Of a stretch of 64,000 nucleotides of DNA, positions 25,714 to 34,900 are shown in pieces; the stretch's first letter is position 1; each line of letters begins with the position of its first letter. Origin of the DNA: Cypionkella aquatica (GTDB lineage: Bacteria > Pseudomonadota > Alphaproteobacteria > Rhodobacterales > Rhodobacteraceae); contig NZ_BSPP01000005.1 of NCBI RefSeq assembly GCF_030161095.1, forward strand, positions 252,812 to 316,811, read 5' to 3'. The position numbers and the translations under genes are program-made. The notes below the pieces were generated by a model. That model saw nothing but the letters and a program-made list of their open reading frames with translations, was not told where the DNA came from and made no database searches.

Positions 25714-26832
25714 ATGCCCCCCAAACCCCTGACTGCCCGTATTGAGGTTTTTCGCCCCGGTACCTTTACGCCGATGCAGGGCGCTGCCCTGACCTATTCT
25801 GCCGCCGATTTGCGCGCCGTTGCAGATGCCTATGATTTTGAGAACGCCCCTGTGCCGGTTGTCGTGGGTCATCCGACCACCGACGCGCCCGCGTATGGCT
25901 GGGTGCAGTCGTTTGACTTCGACACCGCCAAAGATCGGTTGTTTGCCAATGTCGGCGAGATCGACCCGGCATTTTCTGATGCTGTGAAAGCTGGCCGCTA
26001 CAAAAAGGTCAGCATGTCGTTCTTCCCGCCGACAGCGGCGGCAAACCCGGTGCCCGGCACTTGGTATCCCAAGCACGTCGGGTTTCTCGGCGGTGCCGCC
26101 CCGGCTGTCGCTGGCCTGAAGAATGTGGCCTTCGCCCAAACCGACGATGCAGTCACCTTTGCCGCTGCGTTCGGCGAACGTGGTTTCGAGGAAACCGCCA
26201 GCCTGTTCCGGGCAATCCGCGAATTCCTGATTGAGAAATTCGGCATGGAAGACGCCGACAAGGCGCTGCCGGGCTATCGCATCGAATGGCTGGGCGACAT
26301 GGAAATCACCGGCCAGGAGGGTCGCGTCGGTTTCGCCGCACCCGTCGTCACCCCCCCCAAACCTCAGGAGCCTGCTGTGACCCAGCCCGATCCCGCCTTC
26401 GCTGCGCGCGAGGCTGACATTTCGGCCCGTGAAGCCAATTTGGCCGCACGCGAGGCAGAAATCGCCCAATCCGAAAATGCCACCTTCGCCGAAGGCCTCG
26501 TCACCGATGGGCGTTTACTGCCCGTGCTGAAGGACAAGCTGATCGCGGTGCTGAATGTTCTGCCCGGTCATGCCGCTGTTAGCTTTGCCGAAGGTGGCGA
26601 GAAGCTGACCCCCGGCGCGGCTCTGCGTAAGATCCTGTCGGAACAGCCGAAGATCGTGAACTTCGGCGAAGTCGATTTGTCCAACGCGCCCCCACAGGTC
26701 GGCGAAGCTGCGTTCTCGGCTGATGGTCAGGCGGTCGATAGCGCCGGGCTGGAGCTGCATGCCAAGGCCGTCCGCTTCCAAGCCGAGCATCCCGGCACCG
26801 AATATCTCGACGCCGTGCGCGCCGTTTCCTGA
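25714..26832 (+). CDS. Capsid maturation protease / scaffold (Mu gpI-like)
   Basis: 372 aa. The N-terminal protease domain has ENAPVPVVVGHPTTDAPAYGW and KVSMSFFPP (His and Ser of the Mu I family). A coiled-coil scaffold starts at about residue 225 (READISAREANLAAREAEIAQSE). In Mu the scaffold Z is also made separately from an internal start of the same frame; ATGs near residue 180-190 could do so here. Precedes the decoration and capsid genes. Confidence 0.9.
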   Translation: MPPKPLTARIEVFRPGTFTPMQGAALTYSAADLRAVADAYDFENAPVPVVVGHPTTDAPAYGWVQSFDFDTAKDRLFANVGEIDPAFSDAVKAGRYKKVSMSFFPPTAAANPVPGTWYPKHVGFLGGAAPAVAGLKNVAFAQTDDAVTFAAAFGERGFEETASLFRAIREFLIEKFGMEDADKALPGYRIEWLGDMEITGQEGRVGFAAPVVTPPKPQEPAVTQPDPAFAAREADISAREANLAAREAEIAQSENATFAEGLVTDGRLLPVLKDKLIAVLNVLPGHAAVSFAEGGEKLTPGAALRKILSEQPKIVNFGEVDLSNAPPQVGEAAFSADGQAVDSAGLELHAKAVRFQAEHPGTEYLDAVRAVS

Positions 26833-26853
26833 CCCGCAACCCCCGAGGAACCC

Positions 26854-27195
26854 ATGCAGTTTTATCAAGAAGTCCTGACGGTCACCGTCGTCTCCACCGG
26901 CCTTTTCAACGCCTATGACCTGATCGGCTTTGATGGCGCAAAAGTCACCACTGATGACGCCCTCGTGCTGGGTGGCGCGAAAAGCCCCAGCACAGAAATC
27001 GGTCAACCGACCGGGATCATCGCAATGGGCGTTCTGCGCGTCAAAGCTGTGGGTGCAATCACGCTTGGCGCGCGCGTCATGTCTGCCGCAGCCGGTGGTG
27101 TGAAGGTCGTCGGAGCCACACCCGCCAATCCCATCGGTCGCGCGCTCAACGCCGCCGCCGACGGCGAATTCGTCACCGTTCTCAAACTCAGCTAA
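26854..27195 (+). CDS. DUF2190 capsid-associated (decoration) protein
   Basis: 113 aa. Reads VTVVSTGLFNAYDLIGFDGA...GIIAMGVLRVKAVGAITLGARVMSAAAGGVKV, the beta-rich DUF2190 fold. It is usually found between scaffold and major capsid genes and likely decorates or stabilises the head. GAGGA site upstream. Confidence 0.88.
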   Translation: MQFYQEVLTVTVVSTGLFNAYDLIGFDGAKVTTDDALVLGGAKSPSTEIGQPTGIIAMGVLRVKAVGAITLGARVMSAAAGGVKVVGATPANPIGRALNAAADGEFVTVLKLS

Positions 27196-27207
27196 GGAAA
27201 ACCCCCG

Positions 27208-28152
27208 ATGGCTCCCTTAAATACCCGGACCGCCGCCGTCATCGACCCGATCTTGTCGACCCACGCGCGCGGTTATCGCAATGCCGATTTCGTCGCACAA
27301 TTCTTGTTCCCGCGCGTCACGATCCCCAACCGCTCGATGCGCATCATCCGGTTTGGCAAAGAAGCCTTCCGCATGCTGAACACCAAGCGTGCGCCCGGCG
27401 CGGACAAAAAGCGCGTGCAATACGGCTATGCCTCCGATGGGGTTTCGCTGACCCAAGACGCGCTGGAAGGTGTTGTCCCGTTTGAGCACCAAGAGGAAGC
27501 CGCTGGCGTTCCGGGCATCGACTTGGGTTCTGCCGCGATCAATATGGTGATGGACGCCATCGACCTCGGCCTTGAATATGACTGCGCCACGATGGCGCGC
27601 AATGTCGCGAACTACGATGCCAACCACAAACTGACCCTTGCCGGTGCGGCCAAATGGTCAGACGGCACCTCCGATCCGGCGGCGGATATCACCAACGCCA
27701 ACGAGGCGATCCGGGCATCAATCGGTCGCTACGCCAACACACTGACCCTCGGCCCGAAAGTGTTCAATGCGCTTTGCCGCCACCCGAAGGTGAAAGACCA
27801 GTTCAAATACACCTCGAAAGAAAGCATTACGGCTGAAATGCTCGCGGCGTTCTTCAACCTGAAAAAGGTGGTTGTCGGCACCGCTGTTTACCTGCCTGAG
27901 ACGGCGGATGACTCGGTGATGGCAACCGACATCTGGGGATTGGACGCGATCCTCGCCTATGTGCCGATGACGGGGGACACCTATCAGGTGCCGTCCTACG
28001 GCTACACCTACGAGCTGAAGGGCTATCCGCACGTCGAAGTGCCCTACGCCGAGCGCAACAACGACAGCTGGATCTACCCGATCAAAGCCGAACGGCGCGC
28101 TTACATTACCGGCGCTGAAGGCGGCTTCTTGTTCACGGGGGCTTCAACCTGA
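27208..28152 (+). CDS. Major capsid protein
   Basis: 314 aa, HK97-like. The pattern ILSTHARGYRNADFVAQFLFPRVTI, then DAIDLGLEYDCATMARNVANY and NTLTLGPKVFNALCRHPKVKDQFKYTS, and late DSWIYPIKAERRAYITGA is that of major capsid proteins in alphaproteobacterial and Pseudomonas Mu-like phages. TGATG overlap with the next gene. Confidence 0.9.
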   Translation: MAPLNTRTAAVIDPILSTHARGYRNADFVAQFLFPRVTIPNRSMRIIRFGKEAFRMLNTKRAPGADKKRVQYGYASDGVSLTQDALEGVVPFEHQEEAAGVPGIDLGSAAINMVMDAIDLGLEYDCATMARNVANYDANHKLTLAGAAKWSDGTSDPAADITNANEAIRASIGRYANTLTLGPKVFNALCRHPKVKDQFKYTSKESITAEMLAAFFNLKKVVVGTAVYLPETADDSVMATDIWGLDAILAYVPMTGDTYQVPSYGYTYELKGYPHVEVPYAERNNDSWIYPIKAERRAYITGAEGGFLFTGAST

Positions 28153-28655
28153 TGGACGACCGGATCGAAGTTACCCTGAGTTCTCCGACCAAAATCGACC
28201 TCCGTGTCCTGATGGCAGGTGTTCAGTCAGTGTCGGCAGCCGAGCTTGAGCTTCTCAAGGAAGCCGGTGTCGTTGTCACTGTCGCTGCTGTGGCCAATGA
28301 GGCTTTGGTCGCGACCCTCCCAGTTGCGCCCGTTTTCGACCAGGACGCCTTCAATGCTGCTGTCGCGGCCGAGGCCAGTAAACTTGCCAAGCAAGCCTTC
28401 GACGGTGCGCTCGATAAGCTCGAAGCCGAAGTGAAAGAACTCTCGGCACTGGCGGAGAAGGAAAAGGCCGAGCTTTTGGCGCGGCTTGATGAAGCCGGGA
28501 AACTGCTCACCGCCGAGCGTCAGAATTCTGCCGATCTGGTCGAAAAGCTGACGGTCGCAGAGGCCGACATGGCTGCTCTCAAGGCAGCACCGGCTGTCAT
28601 CGCGAATACCCCCGTCGCCAAGACCACCGTCAAAAAGGGTGCAGCGACTAGCTGA
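28152..28655 (+). CDS. Hypothetical coiled-coil head protein
   Basis: 167 aa. The N-terminal 50 residues (EVTLSSPTKIDLRVLMAGVQSVSAAELELLKEAGVVV) resemble the HI1506/Mu gp35-type module. A long Ala/Glu/Lys coiled coil follows (KLEAEVKELSALAEKEKAELLARL) and the tail is basic. Position after the capsid gene matches that family; structural or assembly role inferred. Confidence 0.7.
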   Translation: MDDRIEVTLSSPTKIDLRVLMAGVQSVSAAELELLKEAGVVVTVAAVANEALVATLPVAPVFDQDAFNAAVAAEASKLAKQAFDGALDKLEAEVKELSALAEKEKAELLARLDEAGKLLTAERQNSADLVEKLTVAEADMAALKAAPAVIANTPVAKTTVKKGAATS

Positions 28656-28677
28656 TCGCATCGGCGCGACAGCACCT

Positions 28678-28711
28678 TGGCTGGGGCCGTTGTTCCCTTC
28701 GGCCCCAGCCA
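28678..28711 (+). terminator. 12-bp hairpin after the coiled-coil gene
   Basis: TGGCTGGGGCCG and CGGCCCCAGCCA with a 10-base loop, then ACTTTCCT. A strong stem with a weak T-tract. It could reduce transcription into the following Acb2-like and small genes. Confidence 0.6.
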
Positions 28712-28734
28712 CTTTCCTGAACCCCGAAGCACGG

Positions 28735-28989
28735 ATGACCCCGATGAACTCTGTCGAACATGCTGCCCTTCCTGTTCATGGCTGTCGCCCCCAACCCGCT
28801 GCAGCGCTTGAGCGCGTCAATGCGATGAAACAGATCGAAGAGCGGGTGCTGCGCGCCCTCGACGAGTTGAAAGAGTTTCCCGAAACCGATCAACGTTGGC
28901 TGGCGACCGGGCGCACCGACATTGAAAAAGGCTTCATGGCGGTCGACCGCTCGGTGTTTAAGCCGAGCCGGGTGGAGATCGTCGAATGA
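28735..28989 (+). CDS. Acb2/Tad1-hairpin-like cyclic-oligonucleotide sponge (anti-CBASS)
   Basis: 84 aa. The C-terminal half DQRWLATGRTDIEKGFMAVDRSVFKP fits the hallmark of Acb2 (T4 Vs.4/PaMx33) proteins: D-x-RWLA-x-x-(R/A)TD, GFMA, R, P. The N-terminal half HGCRPQPAAALERVNAMKQIEERVLRALDEL fits their GYR...N-x-x-K first helix. Acb2 forms hexamers that bind cyclic di- and trinucleotides and block CBASS defence. In Pseudomonas Mu-like phages it likewise lies after the capsid gene. ATG at 28735; a second ATG at 28744 is possible. Recognised from memory, not by search. Confidence 0.72.
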   Translation: MTPMNSVEHAALPVHGCRPQPAAALERVNAMKQIEERVLRALDELKEFPETDQRWLATGRTDIEKGFMAVDRSVFKPSRVEIVE

Positions 28990-29219
28990 AGTTTTTCATC
29001 TTCGATTTCAGCCCAATCGACCGGATGATCATCCGCCTGTTCAGCTTTCTGAGCAGCTGGATCGCGTCAATGCGCGCGGCATACCGCCTGCGCATCGCGC
29101 CGAACGTCGGCTATTTGCGGGCGCGCTGGTTAGCGCATGCGCTGAACGGCCGCCGTGTTGGCGGTGTGGCCTGCGACGGCGAACTTGGTGCGCCTGCTGT
29201 CGCGAGCTTGGTGGGCTGA
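28986..29219 (+). CDS. Hypothetical small amphipathic protein, 77 aa
   Basis: ATGA overlap with the Acb2-like gene. Very hydrophobic start (FFIFDFSPIDRMIIRLFSFLSSWIASMRAAYRLR), then a basic tail. Possibly membrane-associated. Unknown family; coupling to the anti-defence gene raises the chance of a related role. Confidence 0.55.
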   Translation: MKFFIFDFSPIDRMIIRLFSFLSSWIASMRAAYRLRIAPNVGYLRARWLAHALNGRRVGGVACDGELGAPAVASLVG

Positions 29220-29220
29220 C

Positions 29221-29640
29221 ATGACCTATGCATCCCTCAGTGACCTGATTGATCGGGCTGGCGCGGACGAAATCCGTCAAACCGCTGACCGCGACCGTGA
29301 CGGCACGCCGGATGCGCCGGTCGTCGATGCGGCGCTGATGCACGCAGACAACATCGTCAACGGATATGTCCGCACCAAATATACCCTGCCTCTGGTATCG
29401 ACCCCGCCGATCTTGCGCACTTGGGCGGTTTCAATCGCTCGGCATTTTCTGCACCGCAACGGACCGCCTGACTATGTGACCGCCGATTACAAGGACGCGA
29501 TCAGTGGTTTGAAGGATGTCGCACGCGGTCTGGTGGCCTTGCCGGATGCGTCAGGAACTGAGCCCACCCCGACCTCGGGCAGCTTCATGTCGGAAATTCC
29601 TGACGCCCATTTCTCCAATCCGGGGGATTGGCTGTGCTGA
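29221..29640 (+). CDS. DUF1320 head-tail connector protein (Mu gp36-like)
   Basis: 139 aa. MTYASLSDLIDRAGADEI, then DRDRDGTPDAPVVDAALMHADNIVNGYVRTKYTLPL and LRTWAVSIARHFL are standard for DUF1320. These proteins lie at the head-tail junction region in Mu-like phages. Overlaps the next gene. Confidence 0.9.
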   Translation: MTYASLSDLIDRAGADEIRQTADRDRDGTPDAPVVDAALMHADNIVNGYVRTKYTLPLVSTPPILRTWAVSIARHFLHRNGPPDYVTADYKDAISGLKDVARGLVALPDASGTEPTPTSGSFMSEIPDAHFSNPGDWLC

Positions 29641-30062
29641 ATATCCTGTATCAGCGCCTGCTCGACAGTGGGAAATTCGTCTCGGTTGGTATTTCCGAAG
29701 ATATTGAAGCCATCGCAGGCCGCGCCACCGCCGCCGATGATGGCGCGCTGTTTGTGGTGCCTTACCGCGAACGGGCGATGGCTGCGCGTTATGCCACGGG
29801 CGGTCATAGGCAAAAGGTCGATGCTCAGTTTCTGGTCGCCATGGTGTTTCGCCAGCACGACGATCCGCGCGGCACCGAGCGTGCCCTGCGTTTCGATGCC
29901 CTGAAAAACGACGTCGAGCAGACTCTCGCAGGCTGGTCGCCAGCCGAAGGGGGCGATCCGTGCTCGCTCACCAGTGGCGAGGGCTCGGGCCTGCCCAACG
30001 GCGTCAGTCTTTACATCCAAACATGGCAAACCAGCCGCTATCTGATCGGAGCCCAACCATGA
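29634..30062 (+). CDS. Mu gp37-like protein (DUF1834)
   Basis: 142 aa. LNILYQRLLDSGKF, a central RHKVDAQFLVAMVFR-like strand and VSLYIQTWQTSRYLIG at the end suggest the tail terminator/gp37 fold. The start is GTG 29634, overlapping the previous stop, or TTG 29628. ATGA overlap with the next frame. Confidence 0.75.
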   Translation: MLNILYQRLLDSGKFVSVGISEDIEAIAGRATAADDGALFVVPYRERAMAARYATGGHRQKVDAQFLVAMVFRQHDDPRGTERALRFDALKNDVEQTLAGWSPAEGGDPCSLTSGEGSGLPNGVSLYIQTWQTSRYLIGAQP

Positions 30063-30301
30063 TCAATCCTGACCACCCCCTTCCTGCCAGTGGCGGCAGC
30101 TACATGCGCAACGCGGATGGCTCGCTGACCCGGATCAACGAGGAAGGCCAGCCTATCGATGACGAGGGCAACGTCATTGACGCTGCGCCCGCTGACGCCC
30201 CGGCCGAGGTCGCAGCGCCCGATCCTGTGCCCGCCAAACCCACCCGCGCTGTCCGCAGCTCGACTGCCGCCGATGCGGCGCTGACCGAAAAGGAAGTCTG
30301 A
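30059..30301 (+). CDS. Hypothetical small tail-region protein, 80 aa
   Basis: Begins MINPDHPLPASGGSYMRNADGSLTRINEEGQP, then an Ala/Pro-rich acidic stretch. Similar short GGSY-RNPDGSL proteins precede tail-tube genes in Mu-like phages. Role unknown. ATGA overlap on the left. Confidence 0.7.
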   Translation: MINPDHPLPASGGSYMRNADGSLTRINEEGQPIDDEGNVIDAAPADAPAEVAAPDPVPAKPTRAVRSSTAADAALTEKEV

Positions 30302-30302
30302 C

Positions 30303-31241
30303 ATGTTCATGCGTCTTCAGGCGCTGCTGGTGAAAGCGGAGGTGACTTATGGCACCGATCCGGTTCCAACGGGTGCTGCCAACGCGATCCTCGCGCAAAA
30401 CGTCAAGATCAGCCCGATGAAGGGCAGTGACGTCAAACGTGACTACGACCGGCCCTATTTCAGCGCGGCCCCGACCATCCCGGTCGGCCTGCATATGTCG
30501 ATCTCGTTTGAAATCGAGTTGAAGGGCAACGGTGCCGCTGGCACTGCCTTGGCCTTTGGCCCGCTGCTTCGCGCCTGCAAGTGGGCACAGGTTTTGGTGG
30601 CCAGCACCTCAGTTACTTACACCCCGCATTCCGGCACGCAGGAAAGCTGCACGATCTACTGGTATCTCGACGGCCAGCTTTACAAATTGGTGGGCGTGCG
30701 CGGCACCTTTACCTACAAGCTCAATGCTTTGGGAATCCCGGTGCTGGCTTTCGAGATGACCGGCCTGTGGGCAGCACCGTCGACAGTGGCTATCCCGACC
30801 GTGACCTTGGGCACCCAGCTCAGCCAGATCCCCCAAGTTGCCAGCTCGGCCAACACACCGACCTTCACCTATGGCGGCACCGCACTGATCTTGCGCAGCT
30901 TCGAATTCAACGCAGGCGCAGAGGTCAAACCGCGCTTCTTGGTCGGCAAGGAAGAGATCATCATCACCAATGCCGAAGAGTCGATCAAGTTCACCATCGA
31001 GACGCCGCCGCTTGCCACCTTCAACCCTATCGCGGTTGCGGCAGCGGCCAGCACCGCCGCGATGGTGCTGGTCCACGGCACCGGTGCGGGCAAGATTTGC
31101 ACCCTCAACATGCCTGCGGTCCAGATCGCGCGCCCCGAGGGCTTTGATGATCAGGACGGCATTGTCGAAATGGCGCTGACCGGCATGCCGCTGCCAGTCG
31201 CAGCCGCTGGCAATGACCAAGCCTCCCTCGTGTTCACATAA
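30303..31241 (+). CDS. Phage tail tube protein
   Basis: 312 aa. Begins MFMRLQALLVKAEVTYGTDPVPTGAANAIL, then KGSDVKRDYDRPYFSAAPTIPVG, and a beta-rich body with duplicated strands. This is the tail-tube family of siphophage-like Mu relatives (as in RcapMu), implying a non-contractile tail. There is no sheath gene in the window, consistent with that. Confidence 0.85.
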   Translation: MFMRLQALLVKAEVTYGTDPVPTGAANAILAQNVKISPMKGSDVKRDYDRPYFSAAPTIPVGLHMSISFEIELKGNGAAGTALAFGPLLRACKWAQVLVASTSVTYTPHSGTQESCTIYWYLDGQLYKLVGVRGTFTYKLNALGIPVLAFEMTGLWAAPSTVAIPTVTLGTQLSQIPQVASSANTPTFTYGGTALILRSFEFNAGAEVKPRFLVGKEEIIITNAEESIKFTIETPPLATFNPIAVAAAASTAAMVLVHGTGAGKICTLNMPAVQIARPEGFDDQDGIVEMALTGMPLPVAAAGNDQASLVFT

Positions 31242-31251
31242 GGATCGCCCC

Positions 31252-31575
31252 ATGAAAATCGTCAAAAACAGACCGTTTAAAGCCACTGTAAAGGTGGTTT
31301 ATCCCGGCGATGATGCTGGCAGTGACAGCTTTGTCGGGCACTTCGTGGCCTTGGATCGCAACGCCCTGAAGGAGCTGAAACTCGGCACAATCGAGGCCGA
31401 AGACGCTTACATCGACATGATCTTCAAGGGCTGGGAAGGCCTCGTGGACAGCGAAGATGCCCCGTTCGGCGTCACCCCGGAAAACCGCGCGGCTTTGCTG
31501 AGCGACATGGCCATCCGCCAAGCCATCATCGCGACCTACACCACGGAACTGGCGGGCTTGCGCCGGGGAAACTGA
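31252..31575 (+). CDS. Tail assembly chaperone, short form (G-type)
   Basis: 107 aa. MKIVKNRPFKATVKVVYPGDDAG, then GHFVALDRNALKEL, AYIDMIFKGWEGLVD and EDAPFGVTPENRAALLSDMAIRQAIIATY give the usual chaperone pattern. It lies just before the tape-measure gene. The last sense codons GGA AAC then TGA form a slippery GGGAAAC, so a longer form is also expected. In lambda the G and GT products coat the tape measure and recruit tail tube. Confidence 0.85.
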   Translation: MKIVKNRPFKATVKVVYPGDDAGSDSFVGHFVALDRNALKELKLGTIEAEDAYIDMIFKGWEGLVDSEDAPFGVTPENRAALLSDMAIRQAIIATYTTELAGLRRGN

Positions 31576-31943
31576 CCTGGGCGGGTGCGGCTTGGGCGCG
31601 GGGTGAATTCGCCCGCGACAAGCGCGGCCCGTCCGACATGGATCGCCTTGCGGACTCAGCCCGCGTCTTTGGCCTGACGATTGAAACCAACGACACCTTC
31701 CAGTGCGACGGGCTTTGGGAGGATCACTTAGCCGGTTGGAACGCTTGGTGTGCGGTGTCGGGCCAATGGCGCACAGCACCCCTGTCGGGAAACTGGGGCG
31801 GCAAAGTCATCTGGATCGGCCTCGACTATGCCTCCGCCCGCGCCGCCCTCGACCTCGCTGGACTGACCGTAACGCCCGAAGCTTGGGCAGATGTGCGCGC
31901 CATCGAAAGCGGCGCAATTGAGGAGCTAAACCGCCGTGGGTGA
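31252..31943 (+). CDS. Tail assembly chaperone, -1 frameshifted long form (GT-type)
   Basis: A -1 slip on G_GGA_AAC at 31566-31572, immediately before the TGA, leads into a frame open to 31943 that adds 123 residues for a total of 230. The extension reads LTWAGAAWARGEFARDKRGPSDMDRLADSARVFGL...DGLWEDHLAGWNAWCAV. It lacks a good start of its own near its beginning, although ATG 31638 exists. Position, heptamer and following tape measure match the lambda G/GT arrangement. Confidence 0.8.
31566..31572 (+). promoter_or_regulatory. -1 frameshift heptamer G_GGA_AAC
   Basis: In register with the chaperone codons CGG GGA AAC TGA. It follows the X_XXY_YYZ rule and differs by one base from the lambda heptamer GGGAAAG. 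The adjacent stop should promote pausing. Confidence 0.8.
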
Positions 31944-34900
31944 CATGCGCGTCAGTATGCTGGTCGAGATGAAAGCCGCGCAAGCGCGTGCTGAAGCGGC
32001 TGGCCTGCGCGGTGACATTGAAAAGCTGGGCACTGGGGCTGCAACGGCGGGGCAGGCGACTGGGCGTACAGCTGCCAATGTCGTCGATCTGGCAACAGCG
32101 TCGAGATCTGCCGCCTCGGCGGTCACGCAACAGACGACAGCTTTGCAACAGATGATCGCCGTCTCCACCGGCTTGGCATCGTCTACCCAATCCAGCGTGG
32201 CTGCCGAGCTCGCCCATGGTCGTGCCCTTGACGAGACCCGCGCGCGCTTCGATCCGCTGTTCGCCGCCAGCCGCCGCTATGAGATGGAGCTGCTGGCGAT
32301 TGCGGATGCGGAGCGTGACGGCGCATTGACCGCCACGGGAGCCGCGCAGGCTCGGGCCAGAGCGGCGCAAAGTATGTCGCCGGTTTTGGCGGGAGTGTCC
32401 AAGAACGCGGGCACGGCGTCGGCATCCGTTGCGCAGCTGGGTTTCCAGTTCAACGATATCGGCGTCATGCTCGCGGCCGGTCAAAACCCGCTGATGCTGG
32501 CGATCCAGCAGGGCACCCAAATCACCCAAGTCTTCGACCAGATGAAAGCTAAGGGAGAGCCAGTCGGCAAATCTCTGAAGGCGGCATTGCTCGGCATGGT
32601 GTCACCGATGAACCTGGTGACGATGGGGGCCATCGCCATGGGCGCGGTGGTGGTCTCCGCGCTGGTTGGCCTGATCGGTGAAACCGTTACCGCCGACGAA
32701 TCCATTGAAAACTTGTCGAAATCGGCAGGTGAGTTCGCACAGGTAGCCGGTCGCAGCGTTGGGGATGTCACCAAGGAATTCGGTGGGCTGAACAGTGAAA
32801 TCGTCAGGATGCAGGAAAACCTGACGGCACTCGCGGGCATCAAGGCATTGCGCGATATTGCCACTACGACCGGCGCGCTAAAAGATGAGGTCTTTGGAAG
32901 CTGGGTCGCAACGCCAAAAGACAACATCGGCGATCTACTAGGGGCGAAAAAGCAATACTCTGAAGGCAGAGGGCTGACCTACAGTGACGATGATCCCGCC
33001 ATTCAGCGGTTTCAGGACGGCCTAACACAACTTGGCGCAACTGAAGGCACCCGTAATCAGCTGCTAGCAGTACAAGGGCTTCGATCTGAACTCTTGGCCG
33101 CAGCTGGCAGCATCGGCCAAATGAACGGCGCGCAGTCTGCCTTTTACCAAAATTTGCTGGAAACCGAAGCCGCCGTGCGCCGCATCGCGGTTGCTGAAGC
33201 CGAGCAGAACCGCCAACGCATCGAGCTGCAGCGCGCGGCCGGGATCGAAAACGACCGTATGGGCGGGCCGACAGCGCTTGATCGCTTGACGCGCGATCCT
33301 GCTGCGGAGGCGAAAACCCGCATTGCGGCGGACACCGCGCGCAAGTCCGCTGCGGAAGTGATCGCGGCGGCCGAGCGCGAAAATGCTTTGGCCGCAGCCA
33401 AGCTGCAGTATGGCGCGCAAAGCGTTCAGGTCCGCGCGCTTGAGGCACAGCAGCTCCTGAGGACCGTCGACGCGGAAATTCAACGTCTGGGCATCCAGCG
33501 TCAGGGCGATCAGGCGCAAGCGATGCGCGCGGCGGCTGTCCAGCAGATCGGCCTGATGGAACAGCAGCGTGCGGCAGCTGCCGAGAGCGCCCGCTCGACG
33601 ATGCTGACGAGCCTGAACCAAGAGGCCGAGATCGTCAAACTGACGGCCAAATATGGCGCGGACAGCCTTGAGGTCGCCTATGCCCGCGCCGGTGCCGAGC
33701 GCGAGGCGCAAGTGGCGCTGTTGGCCTCGCAAGGCATCGCGGGTGATCAAGCCGATGAGATGATGCGGGCATGGGATGCTGCGCGGGGCATTGCCTCGGT
33801 CAACATGGCGGCGGGGATTGGGGCTGCAGCCGGTCAGGCCCAGATGCTTGCCGCCAGCCTTGGCGTGTCTTTGGCACATGCCATCGGGTTGATGGGACTG
33901 AGTGCAAAGGGCGCAGCAACCCCGAACTTTGGTCTGAGCATGGGGATCGGCTCGGAAGCCGACACTGGCCCCACTGCCTTGGGCTTTGGCAATCTGAGCA
34001 GCCTGCCGAGCCGCTATGAGCTGCCGAAGATCGTCGCGGACAAAAAACCCTCAGGCGGCGGCGGCAAAAAAGCCGAGACCGACAGCGTGCTTGAGCTGAT
34101 CCGGGCGGAGCGCATGGAATTGGCCGTGCTGCGCGAGACCGATCCGGTGAAGGCCGAGTTGCTGCAAAAGTCTGAGCAACTGAAGGGTGCGACAACCGCG
34201 CAGAAGTCCGAGCTTGAGGGCTTGATCCGCACCCGCATGGCGGAAAAGACCGCGCTGGAGGCAATCAAGCAGGCGCAAGAAGAACTCAAATCTACCATGA
34301 AATCCGCCTTCGTGGGCTGGATTTCTGGCGCGAACAGCTTCCGCGATGCCTTGAGCCAAGTGCTGGGCAAGCTGGCAGAAATGGCCGCCAGTTCGGCGTT
34401 TGACATGCTGTGGGGCGGCGGCACTGGAGGCGGAGGGGGCTTTCTCGGCAGTTTGCTGGGCGGTGTCTTGGGCGGTGGGACAAGCTCTGGCGGCACCGGG
34501 TCGCTGGGCCTGCCGCTGCCATTTGCAGACGGTGGGTTGCTTCAGGGCAAAGGCGGGCCGCGCGAGGACAATCACGTCGTGCGAGTGTCGGCGGGGGAAT
34601 ACATCGTCAACGCTGCCGCCACGGCCAATGCGCTGCCGCTGCTGCAGGCAATCAATGCAGGCGTGCCGGTGGATCAGCTGATGGGCGTGATCGCGGGCAC
34701 CCGGCCTGTCGGAGCCTATGCGGACGGTGGCTATGTCGGCACAGCGCCGGTCGGGTATTCCGCGCCAGCCTCCTGGCAGGCGGGCGGCGGGCGGCAGGGC
34801 AGCGGAGGGCCTCCCGTTTACAACATCACCAATCATCAGACGATCAACGTCGATGGTGCCACGGGCGATTCCGAGATCCGCAACATGGTGCTGGAAGGCG

